The translations under genes were made by a program, and so were the position numbers. Below the pieces are notes generated by a model. That model saw nothing but the letters and a program-made list of their open reading frames with translations, was not told the origin of the DNA and made no database searches. Positions 43,518 to 53,468 of a stretch of DNA of 64,000 nucleotides are shown one piece after another (the stretch's first letter is position 1; each line of letters starts with the position of its first letter). Location of the stretch: NCBI GenBank assembly GCA_002118135.1, contig BDIU01000070.1, positions 62,001 through 126,000 of the forward strand, read 5' to 3'. Source of the stretch: Trebouxia sp. TZW2008 (taxonomy: Eukaryota; Chlorophyta; Trebouxiophyceae; Trebouxiales; Trebouxiaceae).

Positions 43518-45667
43518 TCAACGACGTGCATCTTTGCCTCTTTTGCTCTGGTAGAACTTTTGTGCCTCTGCCAGACCATTGTCTGAGGCAAACATACTGC
43601 TGCCAGCATTGAAGAAGCTCATGATGCCCTTCTTGCTGTTGATGAAGTTGGAGTTGTCCACAGTATGGGGCCGCTGAGTTGCAAGGAAGTTGGCATAGCC
43701 CTGCAAGTCATATGCTCACTTGTGCAAGCAGTACAAGTGGAGAACATCTCATGCTCAACACAGCTCGGTTCTTGATGCACCACAAAGCAAAACTGTAATG
43801 CAAAGCTCAATGGGTTCCTGATGCACCACAATGCAAAACTGTAGTGCAAAGCTCAGTGGGTTACACACGGCATGAACTCAGATGTACAAGACACGTATGC
43901 ACTCTACTGGAATGCCATGGTGCAACGAAAAGTTCAACACTTAGCTCACAACAGCCCAGACAACAGCACCTGAGTTGTCTGTAGAGTGGGACCATGAGCA
44001 GGCTCCACCACACTCAGGTTGGCAAGCGCCCTAGCCCTATGGCCAGTGTACAGAGGCACTCGCTGGCGTGAGTACTGGTCCATGTCAAATAGCATCTTGC
44101 TGCCCTTGTCGTCTCTCCTGGGCTGCGCCTCAGCTGAAGCTTCAAAACAGGCCAAGGCGTTGTGGTCTGACTCTGGGATGAAACCAGTGTAGCCTGCAGC
44201 ACTCAGCATTTGTTAGCCCGTGCATTGCCTGTAAACAAGCGGCTTGTTGGGTTTGTTATCTCCTCTGGGCTGTGTCTCAGCTGACACCTCAAAACAGGCC
44301 TTGTAGTCTGACCCTGGAATGAAGCCAGTGTAGCCTGCACCGTGCAACATTTGTAAGTAGATGCACTGCCTGTTAAATTGCATGTTATTGAAGCTAGTGT
44401 AACCTGCAGCAGTCAGTGGTTGTTGGCATATGCAGTGTCTGGCAAACAGCATTCTGCTGGCCGTGTCATCTCTCCTGGGCTGTGTTCCAACTGACGCCTC
44501 ATAACAGGCCTACAGCAAGTTCTGCTTTGCGCAAAAGCCGTTTTGACAGAGTGCACTACAGCACAAATGCATGTGCTGTTGTGTAGCCTCTGCCTGGCTG
44601 CAGGCTCAACAGATTCACCAAGCCAGCCTGATTGTACACAACATATATAGACAAGAGCATGCCTTATGCACGCTTGTGCCTGATGTTTGAGTGTCAGGGC
44701 ATCACGGTGCAGAAGGAGACTCAGTAGCTGGCAGTGGCTCTAGCTGGGCCAGCACAAAGGTTGTGTACAGCACGCATGGACAAGGCCCTGTCAGCATGTC
44801 AAGCCTTGTGCATTCTTTATAATGACACCCAATCCTCACAAAGGGCCTTATGATGGAGAGCGTGTGACGGATGCATGAGCATTGTGCACAGCATGTGACA
44901 ATTTTAGTTGTTCCAGACCTGGCAGCTGCCTTGTGGCTCTAGCTGTGCCAGCAGCCAGATCTGTGGTGGTAGCACTGGTGGTCATGTCCCTGGCTGCACC
45001 CACCTCCCTCACTAAAGGGTCATGCCCATACCCCCCGAAGTCTGAAGCATACCGGCTGGCCGCCTCTGCTGGGGCATGCCTCAAGGTGGATGTGACCTGT
45101 CAGATACGAAGATGAGTGGGTACAAAACCAACGCAAACTTCTGCAAGGATTGCAGGGCAAGCATAGAGTGTGAACATTGCATTTGTGTCCTGCAGCTGAC
45201 ATAAGCAGCAACTATATGACTTGTGTGCGCGCACATTGTATGGCTGGCCGGACCATTCTGGACAATCATGTTGGCTTTGAGTGCCAATGACACTTGCTCT
45301 GAGGGTGCAGAAGGAAACAGTACATGCAACAAACTATAAAATTGACATGGCATCAGCTTGGCTCACGCTGATGTCAGCTAGGGCATGGCATATGATTCCT
45401 GATTGCGGTGATTTTGTTGTGGTTGGCGCTTGCAATGGGGCAGATCTGCTGAGACCTTTTGTGAAAAGCTAACAACTTGCCAGTGCTATGCGACTCATGC
45501 CATTTGCATTGACAGCTTGTTGACACACAAGCTGTCAATGCCACAAATGCAAGGAGCATACTTACATGCAGCTTGATCAGCTGTGCAACAGCAGACCAAG
45601 CACACTAGCATTTGCCGACAAAGACCTCAGCCGTATCATTCACTTCAACAGACAGGGAGCCATTCTC

Positions 45668-45705
<38 letters not shown>

Positions 45706-47981
45706 GCAGCAAGTCAAGCACATCAGCATTTGATAGCAAAGACTGCAAACATGCCATGCAACACACCGTCAGGAGCCTGTACCTGCAGTGGTGTGCCCTT
45801 AGTGATAGATGCAGTTGCAGCAGCAGCAGCTGTGGCGGCACGGGGTGCTGCAGCAGGGGTTGTTATGTGGGAGTGGTGGGCTGCTGGGGTGGGGGCGTAG
45901 GCCTGGCTGAGCTCCAGCTGCTCTCCATGCATGCTGCTGTACATGGTGCGGAAGCCTAGGGGCTGCCTCACTGATGCTGGCAGTGCTTTGATGGTGCCAC
46001 TGGATGCACCCCTGCACATGGCAATATATAAGGTCACTAGTGTTCTACGGTCAGTCGTGTTGTACCTTTGATGCATGAATGCTGCTGTACACGGTGCGGA
46101 AGCCCAGAGGCTGCCTCACTGATGCTGGCAGCGTCTTGATGGTGCCACTGGATGCACCCCTGCACATGGTCGCACAAGCATTTCCTTGGTATTCTGACTG
46201 CATAATGTCCCCAAGCAGATTGTGCGTCCTCAGCAGTAACAGCGCACTCAGGATGCAGAGATTGGTTCCAGCTGCATTGTCCTTACAGCAAGAATGTCTT
46301 TGTTTCGAGTGTAGTCATATCACTGAAAGACTGCAGCAATACCTACTTAAACAAGCCCAAATGCTGTGGTTCTGGATCTTGAGGCCAACCTGAAGGGTTG
46401 CATACATGCTTGTGCTCATGCAAGCTGTCAGCCCAGATAGACTTGGACCATCTGCTTAGTAGCTTGTTTTTGCCCATGTCAGGCCAAGGAACCCTGACCA
46501 AGGCAAATGCCCTGTTTGCTTGACAATTACCAGGCAACCTGACAATTGTGCTGCAGTACTGAAACACAGATCAAGTTTGCATGCATGCCTGAACAACACT
46601 TGACAGAGGCTTGTGGTGGAAAGGTGTGATGGCAGTCATTGCAGGTTCCTCAAGCATTGTTTTCTCTCTGTGGCAACTGCTTTGATTATCAAGAAATTTG
46701 TATTGGTACCAAATCGGCCTTGTGTTGAATCGTCCTTGTGTTGAATTGTCCTTGTTCAACAGGAACCGCTCCAGTCAAAATGCAGACATTGGGGCGCAAG
46801 TGCAACGTCTTTATATTGAGTGTCCCTATAAAGAGAAATTGCTGTACCTACGAGCTGCGTCATAGCAGCTGACAGTTCCTCTGAGGCCCACAGTGGAAGC
46901 CAGCTGGTGGTGAGCTGTTGGGCCTCCATGCTGCAGCTCTGCCTGGTAAGTACTGCTGGCAGAAAAGGGCCTGCTAGCGGTCTCACATCCCTGCAAGAAC
47001 GAAGCATGCATGCATTGATTGCGTGCCAGTCTGCCTGATATGACCACATGGAAACTATCATGTTATCCTCTCAAAGCATAACGCATGCAACACAAACTCA
47101 GCGACGACCATGAAATGCTTGGGCTGTAGACTAGCTGGATCAGAATTGCTTGCGCGACGTGTCTATGGTGCAACTGAGCATGTGAAGCTGCACTGTGTCA
47201 AGAAGCTGCCGCCAGAAGCTGACAATTGTTATGCGGAGCGCTCACTTGCTGAAAGCTTGCTTGCTGAAGCACCATTTGCAACACTCACTGGCTGACTCAC
47301 CAGCTCACTCACTGCCTGAGTGACTGAGAAACTCGATGATGTACTACGTCAAACAAACCATACCTGGGCAATCCAGTACCCACCATTGTCCTTTCTAGGC
47401 CTATGGTAAGCTGCAGGATCTGCCTGAAACTGCTTTTTGTACCTGTACACTGGCACGAGGTTGTGAGCTGTTTGGCATGCTGAGACAGCTGACCCAGCAT
47501 GCATGTCTTGCTTGCTCACAGCATCAGAAAGTGCAGTTTGCATACCAGCTCGTTGTGTGAAAGTCAGGCACGCTGCTTGCCTCTGTATCTTTGTGGGTTA
47601 CAGTGCATCCCCTGCCTGCAACAGCAATTGCGCATTTGCACACAATGACTATAGAAGTGCTGTCATCTATATGCATATCTTCAGCAAAAGTCTGACGTGC
47701 CGGTCCCACCTATGTACTGAGTACTGCCCTTGGTTTGCAGAGGCATGGCTGCTGTCTGCGGGATGTAACCTGTGTATCCTGGTACGCCTATGTCGCACCT
47801 GTAGGTGAGAGCACTTTTGTTGCCAGCCTGCACAGCAGCGTCAGGATTAGCTGTCACCGAAACAAACGTTCAGAGGCACATGCACACGGCTGAAGTAGCC
47901 ACTGACCTGGCCTGGGCCTTTGTGCACACGATCTGGTGCGACTTTGACCCCGGTGGTTGCATTGTACGTTGTGGCTGGCAT
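43518..47981 (-). CDS. GYTG[FY]IP-motif protein, probable axonemal/ciliary protein
   Basis: Eight exons: 47981-47903, 47787-47718, 47442-47364, 46990-46848, 46011-45783, 45096-44919, 44193-43970, 43700-43518; 1185 nt, 394 aa. Two motifs VPGYTGYIPQT (about residue 28) and LPGYTGFIPES (about 260) recall the PGY.G.(I/V)P repeats of FAM166/CIMIP2-like microtubule inner proteins of cilia. Other blocks are RPFSASSTYQAELQHGG, SVRQPLGFRTMYSS and DNSNFINSKKGIMSFFNAGS. The protein is Tyr/Pro/Arg-rich and low in predicted globular structure, as axonemal lumen proteins often are. The first two donors (A|GTGGCT and CA|GTACAT) were chosen to keep phase and are the weakest calls. Family assignment is by motif resemblance only. 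Head-to-head with NTAN1. Two of its exons have nearby echo copies. Confidence 0.6.
43769..43860. repeat. 46-bp direct tandem duplication
   Basis: Two adjacent units 43769-43814 and 43815-43860 beginning ttc(t/c)tgatgcaccacaa and ending caaagctca(a/g)tggg. Four mismatches. Located in the last intron of the GYTG gene. Confidence 0.92.
44193..44512 (-). repeat. echo copies of the GYTG exon
   Basis: The true exon start at 44193 is copied upstream in the transcript at 44334 (ggctacactggcttcattcc; encodes GYTGFIPGSDYKACFEVSAE, then stops). A short decayed copy lies near 44410 (ggttacactagcttcaat). A third fragment at about 44456-44512 matches the interior (gaggcgtcagttggaacaca). Spacing of the first pair is 141 bp. 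Confidence 0.85.
45506..45541. repeat. perfect 15-bp inverted repeat, 6-nt loop
   Basis: gcattgacagcttgt (45506-45520) and its exact reverse complement (45527-45541) flank a six-base loop. Located in an intron of the GYTG gene. No T-run follows, so it is not a simple terminator; its role is unknown. Confidence 0.9.
45671..45713. repeat. CAG trinucleotide repeat, about 13 units
   Basis: Nearly pure (cag)n on the plus strand with a late CCG interruption, in an intron of the minus-strand GYTG gene (so CTG in the transcript). A polymorphic microsatellite is likely. Confidence 0.9.
45917..46159 (-). repeat. 148-bp-spaced near-identical copy of a GYTG-gene exon
   Basis: The true exon starting at 46011 has a copy starting at 46159 that shares about 93% of some 90 bases. 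It keeps its own acceptor and a plausible donor (end 46066). The copy would encode GASSGTIKTLPASVRQPLGF; the true exon encodes GASSGTIKALPASVRQPLGF. Including both would shift the frame, so the two exons would have to be mutually exclusive or the upstream one skipped. Confidence 0.9.
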
Positions 47982-48301
47982 GATGGCGCGCGTCTGGCTT
48001 TTGTCTGGTGAGGCGCAGATGCGGCCTGAAAGTTCGCAAGGACTGAGTGACTGCGCCACACCCTGTCGAGCCTCACACCTGCCGGCACGGAATGACTGCA
48101 GATGCCGCTCTGCAGCGCCTCGGCCGATCGAGCGCTTGAGGCTTACCGAAGATGCACGGCAAGTTGCCGCTCAATCTGCAGCGCCATGCCAAACGCTGCA
48201 TACGTATATGCTCCGTGCCGTTTGCACGCATGCCGTGTGCAGCTTCATGCAGAGCCCGGTGCAAGGCCGAGGGTCACTAGCTTGCGCAGCAATACCGACT
48301 G
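47982..48301. promoter_or_regulatory. head-to-head intergenic region, GYTG gene / NTAN1
   Basis: 320 bp between opposed ATGs, GC-richer than the introns around it. Must hold both promoters. No specific element called. Confidence 0.45.
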
Positions 48302-49341
48302 ATGTTGCTTCTGAACGGGCAGCCCCTCCTTCAAGCATCGAGAGCTTCTGCCGCATGCATAGTCTCGCGTCTGTGTAAGAACCGATATGCGCAAGGACAG
48401 GTCGATGCATATCTCAAGCAGAGAACGTTACCCCCGCCCGCATGCAAGACTGTGCATGTGTTGCAAGGCGAAATGGCGTCCATATGCATTGCACAGGAGA
48501 CTGAAAGGATCAGCATCTGCTCGTCAGAAGCTACCACCTGCTGCATACTTGCGCTGAGCTGTCGGCAATCTGGACGACACAGCATAGCACACTTTGATCG
48601 CCGAGCTGGGCAGGTGCAATGCCTGCCTAGAATGCTGCGCGGAATGGAAACGCCTGATCTATACATTGTGGGAGGCTATAGTGAGCCGACGAACTGTGGC
48701 ATTGACACAGCAAATGAACTGCTCACTCTGCTGGAGGAACTTGAGCTGCCAGTAGAAGTGAAGTTAGCATGCATAGGGCCCCTGAACACTGCGCCTGATG
48801 CTGCTCCCAAGTGCTGTAGTCTAGCCTTATTGGTAGACGGCGGCGAACCTTTTGTAGCTCCATGCGTTGAACATGTTAACAGAGGGCCCCAATTGACTGG
48901 AAGATTAGCACACAATTGGGTAATCTCAGACCCAGCCCTCCGCAATATCTATGACAGGCGCAGCTCTGGACTACGAATATCTCAATGCAATGCACGATTG
49001 TCTCAACAGCAGATGGAAATATATATCTCTGCGCTTCAATTGCCAGATAGTCATTTTTTGCGATGGTCATCAACCTCTCCACAGCATGAGGCACCACATT
49101 TTGTTCCAGGTGAGATTCTATTCTGATCAGGAGATCCTGTTTACAGCCCTGTTTGCGTGCTTGCAAAATGACATTTGCTGTGCCACCTGCAGATTGCAAG
49201 GCAGTTTTGAGGTGGCTGATAGACAATAATGACAGAACGATCACACATGACAGCAATGCAAGTATAAACAGATCTGAAAATAGTAAGCATTCAAAATCAT
49301 ACATATGGTCTCAAGGATGGCAGCCACTTCTCAACGTATGA
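48302..49341 (+). CDS. NTAN1: protein N-terminal asparagine amidohydrolase
   Basis: Deamidates N-terminal Asn to Asp, feeding proteins into the Arg/N-degron pathway. Two exons: 48302-49109 and 49193-49341; 957 nt, 318 aa (animal NTAN1 about 310). Seen: the nucleophile segment SSEATTCCILAL with the catalytic Cys at about residue 80; IAHFDRRAGQ, like the family's LAHCDG; LYIVGGYSE (family LVGGF); RGPQLTGRLA; ISDPALRNIYDRRSSGLRI; and LRWSSTSPQHEAPHFVP, like the LSTSP..EPPHFV signature. The second exon gives a Trp-rich C-terminus. The first exon is uninterrupted for 808 bp, unusual for this window. ATG 48302 matches the family's hydrophobic start (MLLLNGQPL). Confidence 0.93.
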
Positions 49342-50155
49342 CTGTTTGGTTGAATCAGTCACAGACTTGCCCATTTGCTGGCAAGCATAAAGGACAGCTG
49401 TCAGCACACACAACTATCCTGTGTCAGCACAGCCGCAGCGCCAAGCTACTTGCTTGCATGATCTTGTACAACAGGAACAGGGGCTGCAATATGTGCAGAC
49501 TGTATTTGGGACTCAGAAGTCACTTAGGCATGAGAGTATCTGGGACGCCACTCACCCTTAAGCTGATGCATATGCCACACAGTGCCGCAGAGTATAGTCA
49601 TTACAGCTATGTTGCAAATTGGAGTTGAGCAGATGCGCATTACCCAAGCGCTTTGTGCACAAGCAGCTGCACGTGAGCACATTGCATGTCTGTCATGGTC
49701 CTAGCTAGATTTTGACATGGTAAAGCATTCAGAGTCTCTGTTTAGCAGCTGTTACATATGAAGCAGGCATTTCAAGGGAATGCTGCTGCTTCTCCCTAGC
49801 GTTTTACATCAAACCTGTTTGTAATGGAACGCTCAGGCACATGTTGTGCACACAGCAGTTAGATGTCGTTGACAGGGCCAGCTGCAACGTTTTACACTGA
49901 CTAGCCTGCACGGTGATAACCACTTATGTTGCATGCACACTTGCGCAAACCTTTCATAAAATGTCTTGCATCAGATCATTGCAGCTAAGCTATCACCAAG
50001 TCAAAAAGCATGAAGCATGTATAGCGGTACTGAGAAAACGCTGAGGCAGTACTGAATGTTGGGACTAGCTAGTAGCCATTCCAGGCTGCACATATGACAG
50101 CAGGCTGTCTGCAGTATGCAGTCTTGGACATCAACCGCATGCTGAGGCTTTACAA
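49342..50155. other. tail-to-tail intergenic region, NTAN1 / phosphate carrier
   Basis: About 810 bp between convergent stops. A frame at 49305-49628 continues past NTAN1 in another register and has no recognisable content. Nothing else seen. Confidence 0.45.
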
Positions 50156-52235
50156 TCACTTTGCGGGCTCAGTGGGGGGAGCTGCAGCGCCTGTTGTTGG
50201 CCTGCAAACATCAATAGCTGTGTAAGAAGAATGGAGAAGGCAAGCAACAGGCACTGCACCATGACGACATCTTCTGCACAGATGCAACTTGAACTGTCAT
50301 TGAATGCCGCTGCAATGCAGCAGATGCTATGCAGCCAACCTGTTGAAAATGATCTGGCGCCACAGCAGAACACATCACACAGGTCACACACATCATCCAA
50401 CGCATGGAAAGGCAAATGTGCAGTAGCATGCATGATCAGTGAAACAGCTGACTGTGAGGAAGCAATCAAGCAAGCTGGCAGAAGGATACTTACAGGCCTA
50501 CGTAGACCTTGAAGGCGTCATAGATACCCCACTGCAGACCAGTCAGGGTACCAATCATGACAATACGCAAGGGCAGGCCTCTTGTGAACAGATTCCACCA
50601 GCCCATGTCCTTGATGATGCTGTTGATTGTGGCATCTTTGCTGGAGTTGAGCTTGGACACCATGTTGTCAGCTGGATGCGAGACCACCGCACAGAAAATA
50701 CCAGCAATGTAACCAGCAGCGAATGACACTCCCAGCTTCTCGTTATTGCTGCATTGCTCCTTGGGCTTGGGGACCACATACTTGTACAGGGCCTGTACAG
50801 TGTTCTCAAAGCAAGCTGCACAACAACAGCAGGGTCAGTGCTGTGTTGCATTCAGGGTGTTGTGAAGTTGCAAGTCAACGATCGATAACTACACGCTACA
50901 CAAGCCTTGGCATGTCAATCCCACAATGCCACTGTTGGAGAATATGATGGACCTCAAGTAGCTTATACACAGCACAACACAGGCTGCTTGAGGCGTGACT
51001 TACCAAACTTCATCATGGTGTAAGGGATCTGTCGTCCCCACAGCGGGGTCACACCCTTCCAAAGCCTGCGCATCCATGACAATGTCGTGTACTGTGCCAA
51101 AATGCAGTGATGGCATTTTAAACCCCAAAGGCGATGACACCCCTTGACATTCAAGGGGCAATGATGGCACTTGACAAGCTAGCCTTAACACGCAGGAAGA
51201 TGCAGATTATCATATATGATAAAAAAATTGCTCAATGTCCTTTGACGTTCCGTGAAAAAACAGCCATGCAGATAGCTCATGAGAGCGGCTAGGTCGCACA
51301 GTCAGTTCACAGCAGGGAGAGAGAGTAGAGGTGGTGCTCACCCAGCCACACCCTCTTGCTGAATGAACTTGGGCATGCCGTCAGCCAATCCCTTTGCAAA
51401 GCCTGGGCTGGTTTGCACCTTGACCTGCAGTTGCAGCATCACACTGAAATGATCTGTATCAATGGACCACATGTGTCTGGCTGAGCTGCATACATGCTTG
51501 TAACATCATAGAATCGCATGGCAAAATGACAGCAGGATGAAAACAGGTCGACTAAGAGCACGAACTCACCTTGACAGCCTCAAAAGGACATAGTCCAATG
51601 TCTGCAAAAAACTCTGCTGATGCTGATCCCGCCAAGAAAAGCACTGTCTGGTACTTGGCAGCCGTCTCAGGCCCAGCCAACTCAGAGTAGTAGCTACAGC
51701 ACAGAAGCATCTTTAGCACCTATTGCAGTCTGCTGATTTGCTTGGACTCAGTCGTGTGACACGTTTGCACTTACTGCTTGAAGAACTCGTATAGTCCGAA
51801 CTTCCCAGCTCCTTGAACAGAATATCCAATCAAGGTTGGTACCCAGCCCTTGACAAGACCACCGAGTCCAGCTTCGCGAGCTGTCAGGCTGAATCCAGCG
51901 GATATGCTCTTATACTTCTTTGGATCGATTTGCATGTTGCACTTGACAACGTCGAGCGGGGTCACAGCTGTGTGTGTGAGTCCACAGGAGAGCATGCCTC
52001 CCACCGCACACACGCCGTAGAACTCAGAGCTGTACAATTTGATCTTTCTCTTCTCTGCGGGCGCTGCGAGCATTAAGTTGCCACCTCCCATGCGGAACTT
52101 CTGTGCGAGCGTACTTTGGTGAGGAGACACCATGGCCTCATCAGATCGTGCAGTGGCAGCGGCAATGAAGGAGGAGCAGCCGGATGGTGCAGGGTTGTAC
52201 AAGCTTGATGGCAACATCTGCGAAAAGTCAGACAT
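50156..52235 (-). CDS. mitochondrial phosphate carrier (SLC25A3 / PiC family)
   Basis: Inner-membrane carrier importing inorganic phosphate with H+ for ATP synthesis. Six exons: 52235-51775, 51693-51570, 51424-51342, 51065-51004, 50815-50494, 50201-50156; 1098 nt, 365 aa. Three mitochondrial-carrier repeats with signatures TPLDVVKCNMQ, CPFEAVKVKVQ and SHPADNMVSKL. PiC-specific stretches: KYKSISAGF, GWVPTLIGYSVQGAGKFGLY, SASAEFFADI (spliced), GVTPLWGRQIPYTMMKF, FTRGLPLRIVMIGTLTGLQW and the tail VGLPTTGAAAPP. ATG 52235 is chosen because MSDFSQMLPSSLY resembles plant PiC N-termini; a shorter start at 52133 is possible. An intron segment near 51100-51160 looks like a decayed copy of exon 4. Confidence 0.96.
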
Positions 52236-53468
52236 CCTTGCGAAAGCTGTGATCGCTTGCGCTGCGGCTCGATGTCTTCTCGCTCGCACAGTTCAATATC
52301 GGCGGTCGAGACATTGTCCGTTGTCTGCCATGTGCATGCAAGAATGTATGACTGATTACGTAAACTCAAGAGCCCTTCTTCTTCCTCTGACTTGTGTTGA
52401 GAACGGCATTCTTTTGATCAACAGGTGAAATTTTCCTTCCCATGCACAGCGGCAACAGCTTTGCACAAAATGGCCATCAGACCTCACGTCCCTGATGCAT
52501 GGCGCATCCCGCATAATGTTGCAGGCTGCATGCCTTGCAATCTAGACTTGGCACTGGTGCTGCAAAGATTTGGCAACATTCACTTAGAACTTTTTGCATT
52601 GCTGTCAAGCCACAGGCCTGATGGCATAGCAACGCAGATGCCTTGAGTCCAGCATGTATTGCTGACAGCGCAATCCTGGCAGACACACTCAATTCTTGAG
52701 CGGTCTTGGCTCTTTGAAGGGACAGCTTGCAGGTCTTTCTTCCAAAAACTTCTTTGCATGTTGGAGCGCTGATGCGGTGCTCAGTTGTAATCTGTTCACT
52801 CACCAACAGTGACTACGATGAACGAAGACAAACAAAGCAGATGTGACAAGCACCGGCAACAATGCTCCTGCACGTCAGATGCAGATCTATGCTTGATGAA
52901 TGCACAGCTTGGTGCATGCAGGCAGCAACGAGCATCAGCAACTTATCTGCAGTACTGCATCAGTAATTGTTACAAAACACCACATCATGAGCACCTGCTT
53001 GAATAAATGACAATTGATGCCACATCAAGACGACCAAGCTTAAGGGTGTCTGAGCAGTGCTGACAAGTGTCTGACTAGCGCTAGTAGAGCAACTGACCTC
53101 ATTCATGAGAACGTGTGACATTGCTCAGAGGAAATGCTGACAGCGTAGCTAGTCTGACATTTGCGCATGGGCTGTGGGTCTGCAACAAAAAGCACCTGAC
53201 GCTTGCGCATATATATAGCACCTGCTGTATCTTGACAGAGTATGCTGGGCTGGCTGAAATAAGACGTATCAGTACAGCAGGCTGCAAATGCTGACACTTT
53301 TTGCCACATCAAAAATGATGAAGTTTGGCTTGCACAGGCATTTGTACCAAGGCTGAGTACTAAGGATACTAATCAGAGCTCGCTACATTGCTGGCAACGG
53401 CTGTGTGCAGTGGGCTGGGAAGACTGCCTCCGCAGCTGCACTTCTGCTTCACTGGGCTGCATGTCTGC
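52236..53468. other. intergenic region between phosphate carrier start and kinase end
   Basis: 1.23 kb between two minus-strand genes: phosphate-carrier promoter plus kinase 3' UTR. Frames of 60-110 codons on both strands show no family resemblance and no splice-compatible chain. Nothing supported. Confidence 0.45.
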
